64,000 bases of DNA. Origin: Ochrobactrum sp. CM-21-5. Lineage in GTDB: Bacteria; Pseudomonadota; Alphaproteobacteria; Rhizobiales; Rhizobiaceae. The position numbers and the translations under genes are program-made. The stretch is taken from positions 434,001-498,000 of the forward strand of contig NZ_JACLZJ010000003.1 of assembly GCF_014253075.1 (NCBI RefSeq). The letters run 5' to 3'. Of the stretch, positions 55,898-64,000 are shown piece after piece; the stretch's first letter is position 1; every line of letters begins with the position of its first letter. Under the pieces are notes generated by a model. It searched no databases. It had not been told where the DNA came from and saw only the letters and a list, made by a program, of their open reading frames with translations.

Positions 55898-57733
55898 TTG
55901 CACGTGAGCCTATTCAGGAAGAAAAACAAGAAGATCGATACGGGTGAAGCCACGCGCGTAATCCGGCGAATGATGTCGGAAAACATCCGCGAATATAAGA
56001 AAAACTACATCATCGCGATTGTGGCTTCGCTGATCGTCGGCGCATCCAACGGCGCGCTTGCCTATCTCATGAAGCCGATGATCGACAAGATCTTCTACGA
56101 ACAGAAGGTCGGTCTCATATGGGTTATCTGCGGCGCGCTTCTTACAATTTTCATCCTGCGCGGCTTCTCCGGCTACATACAGGCAGTGGAACTTGCGAAG
56201 ATCGGCAACAATCTCGTTGCACGCTACCAGAAACGTATCTTCGATCATCTGATGAAACTCGGGCTGAATTTCTACAATGACACCCGCTCCGGGCAGCTCG
56301 CGGCGCAGATCAATCAGAACGTCACCGGCATACGTGATCTTCTCAACATGACGATCTCATCGATTGCCCGAGATCTGGTGTCACTTGTCGGCCTCGTCGG
56401 CATGATGTTCTACATGGATCCGGTTCTGTCCGCGATCGTCTTCCTGATTGGCCCACCGCTCATATTGGCGGTCGCCTATATTTCACGCCGCATCCGCTCA
56501 GTCACACGCGATCTCGTGCACCTGAATTCTCATCTCCTAGGCGCAATGCAGGAATCTGTGCAAGGCATCACCATCGTGAAAGCCTTCACGATGGAAGACC
56601 AGCTGCGCGCCAAGATAGACACATTGATCGATCAGGCCGAGGGCCGCAGCAACAAGATCGCCAAAGTTTCAGAACGAACCACACCGATTTCGGAAATGCT
56701 GGCAGGTTTTGCCGTTGCCGGCGTGCTGGCTTACGGTGGTTATCGCGCCATCCTCGAACAGCAGCCGCCCGGCGCCATGTTCGCCTTCATCACCGCCTTG
56801 CTTCTGGCTTATGATCCTGCCCGCCGTCTCGCCCGCCTTCAGGTCGGCCTCGAAAAGGCGTTGGTCAATGCACGCATGATTTATGAAGTGCTGGATATCG
56901 AGCCGCTCCAGGGGGATGCCCCGGACGCGCTTGAACTGAAACCCGGCCTCGGTGAAATCAGCTTCAAGAATATCTGCTTTTCTTACAGCGAAGTCGCCCC
57001 CGTTTTGCATGGCGTCAGCTTTACTGCCAAGGCCGGTGAGACAACAGCCGTAGTCGGTGCATCTGGCGCGGGCAAATCAACCCTGATCAGCCTTGTCCAG
57101 CGGTTTTACGATCTCAACAAAGGCGCGATTTTGTTCGACGGGCAGGACATTTCCAAGATCACGAAACAATCGCTGCGTCACGCCATAGCCTATGTCTCGC
57201 AACAGCCCTATCTCTTCGAAGGTACTATTGCTGACAATATCCGCTATGGACGCCCGGATGCGACAGATGCCGAAATCATCGAAGCCGCGAAACTGGCCCA
57301 TGCACATGATTTCATTGAGCAACAACCGCAAGGCTACGACACACCGATTGGCGAAAACGGCGTAACGCTGTCTGGCGGCCAGCGCCAACGCGTTTCCATT
57401 GCCCGCGCCATTGTGCGCAATGCGCCTGTCCTTCTGCTCGATGAGGCAACCTCTGCACTCGACAACGAGTCGGAAAAGCGGGTCCAGATGGCACTCGACC
57501 AGATCATGCATGGTCGCACCACGATCGTCATCGCGCACCGTCTCTCCACCGTCGTCAATGCCGACCGCATCGTCGTGATGGAAGCAGGTCGCGTGGTCGA
57601 AGAAGGCCGCCATGATGATCTGATCGGCATTCAGAATGGTGTCTATGCTCGTTTCTACCAGTTGCAGAGCGGCAATGGTGACGTGCTGACCGAACAGGCA
57701 ACCGAGGAATTGCGTACAGGAGAAACCCGATGA
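55898..57733 (+). CDS. ABC exporter, MsbA-type lipid/polysaccharide transporter (fused permease-ATPase)
   Basis: The 611-residue half-transporter has six membrane helices (residues 38-320) and a nucleotide-binding domain with [19 protein letters not shown] (Walker A), [19 protein letters not shown] (signature) and [18 protein letters not shown] (Walker B). It resembles MsbA and the ExsA/NdvA-like exporters of rhizobia, so the cargo may be lipid A, glucan or polysaccharide. The start is either the TTG at 55898 or the GTG at 55904; neither has a clear ribosome-binding site. It overlaps dapB by four bases (ATGA). Confidence 0.88.
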   Translation: MHVSLFRKKNKKIDTGEATRVIRRMMSENIREYKKNYIIAIVASLIVGASNGALAYLMKPMIDKIFYEQKVGLIWVICGALLTIFILRGFSGYIQAVELAKIGNNLVARYQKRIFDHLMKLGLNFYNDTRSGQLAAQINQNVTGIRDLLNMTISSIARDLVSLVGLVGMMFYMDPVLSAIVFLIGPPLILAVAYISRRIRSVTRDLVHLNSHLLGAMQESVQGITIVKAFTMEDQLRAKIDTLIDQAEGRSNKIAKVSERTTPISEMLAGFAVAGVLAYGGYRAILEQQPPGAMFAFITALLLAYDPARRLARLQVGLEKALVNARMIYEVLDIEPLQGDAPDALELKPGLGEISFKNICFSYSEVAPVLHGVSFTAKAGETTAVVGASGAGKSTLISLVQRFYDLNKGAILFDGQDISKITKQSLRHAIAYVSQQPYLFEGTIADNIRYGRPDATDAEIIEAAKLAHAHDFIEQQPQGYDTPIGENGVTLSGGQRQRVSIARAIVRNAPVLLLDEATSALDNESEKRVQMALDQIMHGRTTIVIAHRLSTVVNADRIVVMEAGRVVEEGRHDDLIGIQNGVYARFYQLQSGNGDVLTEQATEELRTGETR

Positions 57734-58581
57734 CCGGCGAACCGGAAGGCGTCAATAGCACAATGGACCAGGAAATTGGATTGGTTGTCGTCGGCGCAGG
57801 CGGACGCATGGGGCAGACTCTGATTCGCACCATCCAGTCGATGGAAAACGTAAAACTGGCCGGAGCGGTGGAGCGTCCCGGTTCTCCCCTGCTGGGCAGG
57901 GATGCCGGAGAAATTGCCGGCGTCGGTACGTTGTACATTCCAATTACAGACGACCCGTTGCCGGTTTTCGCCAAGGCGCAGGGCGTTCTCGATTTCACGA
58001 CCCCGGCAACAACTGTGAACTTCGCCGGCCTGGCTGCCCAGGCACGCATCGTACATATCATCGGCACTACGGGCTGCTCTGTCGAGGACGAGGAAAAGAT
58101 CCGCGCCGCCGCCCGACACGCAACGATTGTCAAATCCGGCAATATGAGTCTCGGCGTCAACCTTCTTTCTGTTCTTGCGCGGAAGGCGGCGCAAGCACTG
58201 GGTCCGGAAGATTTCGACATCGAAATTCTGGAAATGCATCACAAGCACAAAGTCGATGCGCCGTCCGGCACAGCGCTGCTTCTGGGCGAAGCCGCTGCAG
58301 AAGGCCGCGCCGTCAGCCTTCAAGAAAAGAGCGTGCGCGTGCGCGACGGATATACCGGCCCGCGTGAGACCGGCACGGTCGGTTTTGCCACATTGCGCGG
58401 CGGTTCAGTGGTCGGCGAGCATTCGGTGATCCTCGCCGGTATGGGCGAGCGTATCGTGCTCTCGCACCATGCCGAAGACCGCACCATCTTTGCGCGCGGA
58501 GCGGTAAAAGCCGCCCTATGGGCCTACGGTAAGAAGCCCGGCCTTTATTCCATGCTCGACGTGCTCGGGCTCAACGACTGA
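57730..58581 (+). CDS. dapB: 4-hydroxy-tetrahydrodipicolinate reductase
   Basis: DapB reduces hydroxytetrahydrodipicolinate to tetrahydrodipicolinate with NAD(P)H, the second step of the lysine/DAP branch. The 283-residue protein has the cofactor loop [31 protein letters not shown], and the substrate site [16 protein letters not shown]. The first 16 residues are an extension not usual in other species, and a Met at residue 12 is an alternative start. It is coupled to the ABC exporter gene. Confidence 0.95.
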   Translation: MTGEPEGVNSTMDQEIGLVVVGAGGRMGQTLIRTIQSMENVKLAGAVERPGSPLLGRDAGEIAGVGTLYIPITDDPLPVFAKAQGVLDFTTPATTVNFAGLAAQARIVHIIGTTGCSVEDEEKIRAAARHATIVKSGNMSLGVNLLSVLARKAAQALGPEDFDIEILEMHHKHKVDAPSGTALLLGEAAAEGRAVSLQEKSVRVRDGYTGPRETGTVGFATLRGGSVVGEHSVILAGMGERIVLSHHAEDRTIFARGAVKAALWAYGKKPGLYSMLDVLGLND

Positions 58582-58610
58582 TTCTATCTCGCATCCATGG
58601 AGCACTGAAT

Positions 58611-59231
58611 ATGTCCCGTACACTCGTCCTTGTCCGCCACGGCCAAAGCGAATGGAACCTAAAGAACCTCTTCACCGGCTGGCGCGATCCGGGGCTCACC
58701 GAGCAGGGTCACGCAGAAGCCAAGGCCGCAGGCCAGCGCCTCAAGATCGCGGGCCTCAAGTTCGACATCGCCTTCACTTCCGTCCTTTCGCGTGCGCAGG
58801 TGACCTGCCAGCACATTCTGGACCAGCTCGATCAGTCAAACCTCGAAACCATTCGCGATCAGGCTTTGAACGAACGTGACTATGGCGACCTGTCCGGTCT
58901 TAACAAGGACGATGCCCGTACCAAATGGGGCGAGGAACAAGTGCATATCTGGCGCCGTTCGTACGACGTCCCGCCTCCAGGCGGCGAAAGCCTGAAGGAT
59001 ACCGGCGCCCGCGTCTGGCCTTACTATCTGCACAAGATCCAGCCGCACGTATTGCGCGAGCAGACTGTTCTGGTCGCGGCGCACGGCAATTCGTTGCGCG
59101 CGCTGATCATGGCGCTCGACGGCCTGACGCCGGAAGAAATCCTCAAGCAGGAACTGAGCACCGGTGTTCCGGTAATCTATCGCCTCAATGCCGATTCGAC
59201 CGTCGCTTCGAAAGAAATCCTCGAAGCTTGA
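58611..59231 (+). CDS. gpmA: 2,3-bisphosphoglycerate-dependent phosphoglycerate mutase
   Basis: GpmA converts 3- and 2-phosphoglycerate in glycolysis via a phosphohistidine. The 206-residue protein has [20 protein letters not shown] (phospho-acceptor His), [20 protein letters not shown] (catalytic Glu/Arg region) and [18 protein letters not shown] (second His). The shorter length than E. coli (250) is usual in alphaproteobacteria. It lies 29 bases after dapB. Confidence 0.97.
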   Translation: MSRTLVLVRHGQSEWNLKNLFTGWRDPGLTEQGHAEAKAAGQRLKIAGLKFDIAFTSVLSRAQVTCQHILDQLDQSNLETIRDQALNERDYGDLSGLNKDDARTKWGEEQVHIWRRSYDVPPPGGESLKDTGARVWPYYLHKIQPHVLREQTVLVAAHGNSLRALIMALDGLTPEEILKQELSTGVPVIYRLNADSTVASKEILEA

Positions 59232-59253
59232 CACGGTTTTGAAGCTGTTTTGA

Positions 59254-59282
59254 TCGGGCGCCGCGATGCGCCCGACCTCTTT
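59254..59282 (+). terminator. Terminator after gpmA
   Basis: TCGGGCGC (59254-59261) mirrors GCGCCCGA (59268-59275) around a 6-base loop, followed by CCTCTTTT. Confidence 0.8.
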
Positions 59283-59337
59283 TCAGCGCATAAAATGCAA
59301 GAGCTGAAAAAAAGCTGACTGAATATCGAAAACGCGA

Positions 59338-59365
59338 TTGACACAAGCAAGTCGACCCCTTAGAT
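59338..59365 (+). promoter_or_regulatory. Promoter of tRNA-Leu
   Basis: A consensus TTGACA (59338-59343) and a -10-like TTAGAT (59360-59365) lie 16 bases apart, 11 bases before the tRNA 5' end. The -35 box is perfect; the -10 box is weak. Confidence 0.6.
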
Positions 59366-59376
59366 GGGTCCTCGTC

Positions 59377-59463
59377 GCCCAGATGGCGGAATTGGTAGAC
59401 GCACCAGCTTCAGGTGCTGGCGCTCGCAAGGGCGTGGAGGTTCGAGTCCTCTTCTGGGCACCA
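59377..59463 (+). tRNA. tRNA-Leu (anticodon CAG)
   Basis: The 87-base gene folds as a class II tRNA: acceptor GCCCAGA (59377-59383) pairs with TCTGGGC (59453-59459), anticodon stem CCAGC/GCTGG encloses the loop TTCAGGT with CAG at 59411-59413, a long variable arm (GCTCGCAAGGGCG region) follows, and the T arm contains GGTTCGAGTCC. The 3' end is ACCA, encoded in the gene. It reads CUG codons, the most common Leu codon in these genes. Confidence 0.98.
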
Positions 59464-59505
59464 TTTCCAAGTCTTCGGACCACTACCAAGGTTCAGAAGC
59501 ACCCC

Positions 59506-59532
59506 AAAAAGCCCGCGCAAGCGGGCTTTTTT
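59506..59532 (+). terminator. Terminator after tRNA-Leu
   Basis: GCCCGC-GCAA-GCGGGC (59511-59526) is flanked by an A-run (59506-59510) and six Ts (59527-59532). Strong intrinsic terminator. Confidence 0.95.
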
Positions 59533-59559
59533 GTTTCCAGCACATACTTGCCACACTCG

Positions 59560-59808
59560 ATGCAAAACGACATTCTGCTCCTATCCACGTGGCAGCAGGT
59601 ACAGGCCATGGAACAACCTGCATACGACCGTGATTTCGGCGACATGATCCGCTGGCTGAAGCAGGAAGGTGTCATCCTGCAAACAGACCTGCGCGGCAAT
59701 ACAGAACTTTCAACACGCGCCGAGTGCATCGGCCGCAAGCGTCGCCGCGAAACGCGACGAAGCGCAAAACTGAAATTGCGTCTAGGCCAATTCGCCGCCT
59801 CCCTATAA
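59560..59808 (+). CDS. Small basic protein, unknown function (tentative)
   Basis: An 82-residue frame starts MQNDILLLSTWQQVQAM and ends in an Arg/Lys-rich stretch (KRRRETRRSAKLKLRLGQF). It starts after the tRNA-Leu terminator and ends 36 bases before the next gene. An ATG at 59608 would shorten it to 66 residues. There is no family I recognise and no strong ribosome-binding site, so it could be a chance frame. Confidence 0.35.
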   Translation: MQNDILLLSTWQQVQAMEQPAYDRDFGDMIRWLKQEGVILQTDLRGNTELSTRAECIGRKRRRETRRSAKLKLRLGQFAASL

Positions 59809-59844
59809 ACTGCCCGACAGGGCGGAATGTCTGGGAGGACAATC

Positions 59845-60531
59845 ATGCGACGGATTATTGTCGGAACATTTCTTAGCCTCGACGGGGTCATGCAAGCCCC
59901 CGGCGGACCGGAAGAAGACCGGAGCGGCCAGTTCAAATATGGTGGCTGGACAGTGCCTTACTGGGACGACGCCCTCGCGAATGCGATGGAAGAGAACTTC
60001 TCGAAACCCTTCGATCTCCTGTTGGGCCGGCGCACTTATGATATTTTTGCCGCCTATTGGCCATATATCGAAACCGACCAGAACGCAGCCGATTACGACC
60101 ATGGCGAGAGCGGGATCGCCCGCTTGTTCAACGATGCGACCAAGTATGTCGCGACGCACTCGCCTGAAACGCTGAACTGGCAGAACAGCCGGGAACTAGG
60201 CGACAATATCGTCGCAAAGCTGCGTGAAGTAAAGCAAAGTGACGGTCCCGACCTGATGGTGCAGGGCAGCAGCGAACTTGTACAGCAATTGCTCGCAAAC
60301 GATCTTGTCGATGAACTGCGCCTGCTGATCTACCCGGTGATCTTAGGCCCGGGTAAACGTCTGTTCGCTGACAATGCGGCACCCGCCGCCTTCAGGCTCG
60401 TCAATTCTATCGCGTCCCCCAGTGGCGTCGTCGTCGCCCGCTACCAGCGGTCAGGCGATATAACGACGGGTTCCTTCGCGATGGACAATCCAGGCGAAGA
60501 AGAAATCGAGCGCCGGAAAAACCTTTCCTGA
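59845..60531 (+). CDS. Dihydrofolate-reductase-family (RibD C-terminal domain-like) protein
   Basis: The 228-residue protein has the fold of YyaP/YwjB-type proteins: MRRIIVGTFLSLDGVMQAPGG, LLLGRRTYDIFAAYWP, DLMVQGSSELVQQLLANDLVDELRLL and VILGPGKRLFAD. Many relatives are stand-alone reductase-like proteins of unknown substrate; they are not the main DHFR. The ATG at 59845 has GGGAGGA 5-11 bases upstream. Confidence 0.88.
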   Translation: MRRIIVGTFLSLDGVMQAPGGPEEDRSGQFKYGGWTVPYWDDALANAMEENFSKPFDLLLGRRTYDIFAAYWPYIETDQNAADYDHGESGIARLFNDATKYVATHSPETLNWQNSRELGDNIVAKLREVKQSDGPDLMVQGSSELVQQLLANDLVDELRLLIYPVILGPGKRLFADNAAPAAFRLVNSIASPSGVVVARYQRSGDITTGSFAMDNPGEEEIERRKNLS

Positions 60532-60797
60532 CCCGGCTGGGTGCCGGTTCGATGAAAGACACCAGGCTTCTGGATCGCATCAAAATCCGGGAATGTCTGC
60601 TGCATTTCGCAGGTGAATTAAGGCAGTGCTCAAAAAAGGTTTGGATTCTCTTTGCGCTGCTGTACCTTTCAGCGCTCGGTAATAGGGAAGCCATGTCTGT
60701 GCAATTAGCCCAAAGTGGGGTTCTAACGGTCAGTGTTTCCCTATAAAGCGGGGCGACGTTCCGGGGAGGAACGCTAGCGGAGTACAGTGGAGGACAC
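60532..60797 (+). other. Intergenic region before the TAXI-TRAP genes
   Basis: The gap shows a CTATAA -10-like element near 60740 and a small CGTTCC/GGAACG hairpin (60757-60773) just before the TAXI gene. A 64-residue frame here has no ribosome-binding site or family resemblance and is not called. Confidence 0.4.
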
Positions 60798-61751
60798 ATG
60801 AAATTCTCGAGCAGAAAATCGATCGCATCAGTCGCGACGGCGCTGGGCCTCGTCTTGGGCTCAGCACAGGCGCAGGCGCAGGAATTCATCAACATTCTGA
60901 CCGGCGGCACCAGCGGCGTTTACTATCCGCTCGGTGTGGCCATGGAAAAGATCTATTCCAGCATTCCTGATGCCCGGCCTTCAGTACAGGCTACCAAGGC
61001 GTCCATCGAGAACATCAATCTGATCAACAGCGGTCGCGGAGAAGTTGCTTTCACCCTGGGTGATTCGCTTCGCGACGCTTATGAAGGCAACGAAGAGGCC
61101 GGCTTCAAGAAAAAGCTGACCAATCTCAGCACCCTTGCCGCAATTTACCCGAATTACGTGCAAATCGTTGCCTCCAAGGAATCGGGCATCAAGACTTTGG
61201 CCGACCTGAAAGGCAAGCGCCTGTCCGTGGGCGCACCGAAATCTGGCACCGAGTTGAATGCACGCACAATCCTCAAGGCCGCCGGCCTTTCCTACGATGA
61301 CCTTGGAAAAATCGAATATCTGCCTTTTGCCGAATCCGTCGAGCTGATGAAAAACCGCCAGCTGGATGCGACCCTGCAATCTTCCGGTCTGGGCGTTGCC
61401 TCCTTGCGTGACCTTGCCAATTCCGTAGCGATCAACGTCGTGGAAATTCCGGCCGACGTCATCGAAAAGATCGGTGCCCCTTATCAGGTCAATACAATCC
61501 CGGCCGACACCTACACCGGCCAGGACAAGGACGTGACGACTGCCTCGGTCATCAACTACCTGATCGTGCGTCCGGATCTTGATGAAGAACTCGTCTACCA
61601 GATGACAAAGCGGCTGTTCGAGAACCTTGATCAGCTTGCCGCAGCTCACTCATCCGCCAAGGCGATCAAGCTCGACAAGAGCACGATCACCTCGCCGGTC
61701 CCCGTCCATCCGGGTGCCCTGCGATACTATAAGGAAAAAGGCATCGAATAA
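60798..61751 (+). CDS. TAXI-family TRAP transporter solute-binding protein
   Basis: The 317-residue periplasmic protein has a signal peptide (cleavage near AQAQAQE), the TAXI start INILTGGTSGVYYPLGVAME, LKGKRLSVGAPKSGTELNAR and the closing SPVPVHPGALRYYKEKGI. TAXI proteins bind glutamate, glutamine or small organic acids and pass them to a fused DctQM permease; the ligand here is unknown. GTGGAGG lies 6-12 bases before the ATG. A hairpin and then the permease gene follow. Confidence 0.93.
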   Translation: MKFSSRKSIASVATALGLVLGSAQAQAQEFINILTGGTSGVYYPLGVAMEKIYSSIPDARPSVQATKASIENINLINSGRGEVAFTLGDSLRDAYEGNEEAGFKKKLTNLSTLAAIYPNYVQIVASKESGIKTLADLKGKRLSVGAPKSGTELNARTILKAAGLSYDDLGKIEYLPFAESVELMKNRQLDATLQSSGLGVASLRDLANSVAINVVEIPADVIEKIGAPYQVNTIPADTYTGQDKDVTTASVINYLIVRPDLDEELVYQMTKRLFENLDQLAAAHSSAKAIKLDKSTITSPVPVHPGALRYYKEKGIE

Positions 61752-61763
61752 GCATTCGATGCC

Positions 61764-61796
61764 AAAGGTGCGGTATGAAGCAAAGGCCGCACCTTT
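61764..61796 (+). terminator. Hairpin between the TAXI receptor and permease genes
   Basis: AAAGGTGCGG (61764-61773) exactly mirrors CCGCACCTTT (61787-61796) with a 13-base loop, followed by TCCC. It probably lowers permease expression relative to the receptor, as in binding-protein transport operons. Confidence 0.65.
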
Positions 61797-61891
61797 TCCC
61801 ATGACGCTATCACTGTCGCAGGCTCGCACGAAGCCCGTACAGGCTCTGCATTCCTGTCTTCGTTACAGTACAACATTCTGAAGGTTCGCAT

Positions 61892-63997
61892 ATGACGCAG
61901 ACCGAAAACGCCGCTGTTGAATCGGCTGAACATATTCCGGGCTGGGGCTTTGGCCAGGGCGCCAGAATCTTGTTTGGCATCGCAGTCCTTTTTTCCGTTT
62001 TCCAGCTCTGGACTTCCGCCTATTCCCCGCTGCCCAGTCAGGTCGTGCGGTCTATTCACGTCGGTTTCCTTCTGCTGCTCCTGTTCGGCCTTTACGCAAA
62101 CGCATCCACCGCCTCCGCAAAGCGGGCGCTTTTCTGGCTCGCCGGGCTGCTCGCATTCGGACTCAGTCTCTATCATTGGATATTCTACGAAGATCTGGTC
62201 ATCCGCGCTGGCGAGCCCAACACGCCGGATATCATCATCGGCGTGATTGTCGTGGCCATCGTTTTCTGGGCAGGCCAGAAGATGATGGGCTGGACCCTCC
62301 CGCTGATCTGCGCCATCTTCCTCGCCTACGGCCTCTTCGGCCAGTATCTGCCGTCTCCTCTCAACCACAGGGGATATGACTTTGAGCAGGTCGTCGAAGT
62401 TCTCTTCCTTGGTACCGAAGGCATTTACGGCACGCCGATCTATGTTTCGTCCAGCTATATCTTCCTTTTCATCCTGTTCGGCGCTTTTCTCGAACGGGCA
62501 GGCATGATCCAGCTTTTCAACGATATCGCGATGGGAACGGTTGGCGCATCGCGCGGCGGACCGGCAAAGGTCTCCGTCATTTCTTCCGCCCTGATGGGCA
62601 CGATCAACGGTTCGGGCGTCGCAAATGTGGTGACCACGGGCGCGTTCACAATCCCGCTGATGAAGCGATCCGGCTTCCGCCCCGCTTTTGCCGGCGGCGT
62701 CGAGGCCGTCGCCTCCATGGGCGGCCAGATCATGCCGCCGGTCATGGGCGCGGTCGCCTTCATCATGGCCGAAACCCTCGGCCTGGCCTATGTTGAAGTC
62801 GTCAAGGCGGCCATCGTCCCGGCGATCCTCTATTTCATTACCGTGTTCGTGATGGTCGATCTCGAAGCACGGCGTCTGGGAATGAAGGGGCTGAACAAGG
62901 ATGACATGCCCAGCGCCATCGGCGCGCTGCGCCAGCGTTGGTATCTCATTCTGCCGCTCGCCGCGCTCGTCTGGCTGTTGTTTTCGGGCTATACGCCGCT
63001 TTTTGCTGGCACGGTCGGCCTCAGCCTTACCGCTCTCATCATTCTCGGCGTGCCTGTTGCGGGCAACATGTCCATCCCGGTGAGAGTTTTGTTCTGGGTC
63101 GCGCTCGGCATTATGTCCGCTGCAGCCTTCGGAACCACTTTCAACATTCTGGGCTATCAGTTGCGCGGCATAACCCTGATTATCGTTCTGGTCGCCGTGC
63201 TGGTCGCAATCAATTTCGCCGTACGCGGCGGACGCGAGACCCTGCGGCTTTGTCTGGAAAGCCTCGGTGAAGGCGCCAAAAATGCCTTGCCGGTTGGCAT
63301 TGCCTGCGCGCTTGTCGGCGTCATTATCGGCATTCTGGCACTCACTGGCGCCGGTTCGACTTTCGCCCGCGTGATTGTGAGTGTCGGCGAGAATTCGCTT
63401 TTCCTCTCGCTGGTTTTGACCATGCTTACCTGTCTGGTGCTGGGCATGGGTATCCCGACGATCCCGAACTACATCATCACCTCGTCGATCGCCGGTCCGG
63501 CGCTGCTGCATCTGGATGTGCCGCTTCTCGTCTCCCACATGTTCGTGTTCTATTTCGGCATCATGGCAGACCTCACCCCGCCCGTGGCGCTGGCGGCCTT
63601 CGCCGCAGCCCCGATTGCACGGGAATCGGGTATGAAGATCGGCATGCAGGCTATTCGTATTGCGGTGGCGGGTTTCGCCGTGCCGTTCATGGCGGTCTAT
63701 GAACCGGTTATCATGTTGCAGGATGGTGGAACTCTTACCGAAAAATACGGCTTCTGGCTGGCCTTCGCCTATATGATCGTGAAGGCGCTTCTCAGTATTC
63801 TGTTATGGGGAGCGGCGGCAATCGGTCACCTGCGCGCTCCACTAAAAGTGTGGGAACGCCTTTGGGCCTTTGTCGCAATCGCACTCATGCTTGCCACCTA
63901 CCCCTATAGCGACGAGCTGGGCTTTGCGGCCTGTGCGGCCTTCCTTGTCTGGCATTTCTGGAAGTCGCGATCCCCTGTCGCGACCGCAGCCGGATAA
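61892..63997 (+). CDS. TRAP transporter fused permease (DctQM)
   Basis: The 701-residue protein has a small four-helix DctQ part fused to a large DctM part, with about 16-18 membrane helices in all. Family segments include GASRGGPAKVSVISSALMGTINGSGVANVVTTGAFTIP (quoted in parts), GGQIMPPVMGAVAFIMAE, MGIPTIPNYIITSSI and MADLTPPVALAAFAAAP. It uses a sodium or proton gradient to import what the TAXI protein binds. The gene ends 3 bases before the window edge, complete. Confidence 0.94.
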   Translation: MTQTENAAVESAEHIPGWGFGQGARILFGIAVLFSVFQLWTSAYSPLPSQVVRSIHVGFLLLLLFGLYANASTASAKRALFWLAGLLAFGLSLYHWIFYEDLVIRAGEPNTPDIIIGVIVVAIVFWAGQKMMGWTLPLICAIFLAYGLFGQYLPSPLNHRGYDFEQVVEVLFLGTEGIYGTPIYVSSSYIFLFILFGAFLERAGMIQLFNDIAMGTVGASRGGPAKVSVISSALMGTINGSGVANVVTTGAFTIPLMKRSGFRPAFAGGVEAVASMGGQIMPPVMGAVAFIMAETLGLAYVEVVKAAIVPAILYFITVFVMVDLEARRLGMKGLNKDDMPSAIGALRQRWYLILPLAALVWLLFSGYTPLFAGTVGLSLTALIILGVPVAGNMSIPVRVLFWVALGIMSAAAFGTTFNILGYQLRGITLIIVLVAVLVAINFAVRGGRETLRLCLESLGEGAKNALPVGIACALVGVIIGILALTGAGSTFARVIVSVGENSLFLSLVLTMLTCLVLGMGIPTIPNYIITSSIAGPALLHLDVPLLVSHMFVFYFGIMADLTPPVALAAFAAAPIARESGMKIGMQAIRIAVAGFAVPFMAVYEPVIMLQDGGTLTEKYGFWLAFAYMIVKALLSILLWGAAAIGHLRAPLKVWERLWAFVAIALMLATYPYSDELGFAACAAFLVWHFWKSRSPVATAAG

Positions 63998-64000
63998 TGC

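Noticed and set aside
59338..59559. Protein-coding frame running across tRNA-Leu and its terminator
   Set aside because: The bases are fully explained by the tRNA, its promoter and terminator. Only the part after 59560 is kept as a tentative small gene.
60552..60746. A 64-residue plus-strand frame between the dihydrofolate-reductase-family gene and the TAXI gene
   Set aside because: No ribosome-binding site, no family resemblance, and it overlaps the probable promoter of the TAXI gene.
61727..63538. A 603-residue minus-strand open frame opposite the TRAP permease gene, rich in Asp, His, Arg and Gln
   Set aside because: It is the antisense shadow of a strongly recognisable membrane protein gene. 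The composition is that expected from reading hydrophobic codons backwards, and there is no start signal.
1..64000. Search for prophage, IS elements, integrons, toxin-antitoxin pairs, defence islands or CRISPR arrays
   Set aside because: No transposase, integrase, Cas or typical toxin sequence was seen on either strand; the gene content is core metabolism and envelope functions.

Overview
The window reads as chromosomal DNA of an alphaproteobacterium of the order Rhizobiales, most likely the Brucella/Ochrobactrum group. The grounds are a three-gene pntAA-pntAB-pntB transhydrogenase, an aa3-oxidase subunit IV, a short (206-residue) GpmA, BTLCP-type and DUF817 proteins, an rpmH-rnpA-yidC-engB-argB cluster, and four copies of a palindromic intergenic element (core AAAGTG..ACCGG/TTTTGC) that I know from Brucellaceae genomes. 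Species cannot be fixed from sequence alone. Nearly all of it is densely packed core genome with no insertion sequence, prophage, CRISPR array or rRNA operon; there is one tRNA gene (Leu-CAG).

Layout. 1-3.3 kb: methionine ABC importer metQ / metN-metI behind a folded leader. 3.3-9.6 kb: VOC protein, TPR lipoprotein, rpsU, membrane hydrolase, MaoC dehydratase, HAD phosphatase, SAF-domain dehydrogenase. 9.6-17 kb: pnt operon, oxidase subunit IV, FeeM/LuxI-fold acyltransferase and a large GGDEF-EAL protein. 17-22.5 kb: catabolic enzymes with LacI and MarR regulators. 22.5-29.2 kb: a probably zinc-regulated COG0523 GTPase with a WD40 partner, an esterase, msrPQ, a DUF4105 protein and RidA. 29.4-35.6 kb: rpmH-rnpA-yidC, engB-argB, nucleotidase and DUF817. 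35.6-42.5 kb: LOG protein, dapD, BTLCP protease, dapE, truA-fmt-def. 42.6-48.7 kb: rmuC, a small AT-rich island with an orphan gene, lepA, an NDUFA9-like protein, uppP. 48.9-54.1 kb: GST, queG, SDR, a CmlA/FloR-family exporter and mepA. 54.2-64 kb: mgsA, glk, MsbA-type ABC exporter, dapB, gpmA, tRNA-Leu, a dihydrofolate-reductase-family protein and a TAXI-TRAP transporter.

The most interesting signal is upstream of the CmlA-family exporter. A nine-codon reading frame (MGNAKSAEK) lies directly against a 10-bp hairpin, and that hairpin can exchange partners with two further pairings, the last of which buries the exporter's ribosome-binding site. This is the architecture of drug-induced translational attenuation, and the peptide resembles the leader peptide I remember for plasmid/integron cmlA. 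It suggests a chromosomal, probably ancestral, ribosome-stalling switch.

Other points worth following are the unassigned structured leader of metQ, a long operator-like inverted repeat before the SAF-domain dehydrogenase, a Zur-like box before the His-rich COG0523 gene, a LuxI/FeeM-like enzyme next to a c-di-GMP protein, and the AT-rich orphan island between rmuC and lepA.
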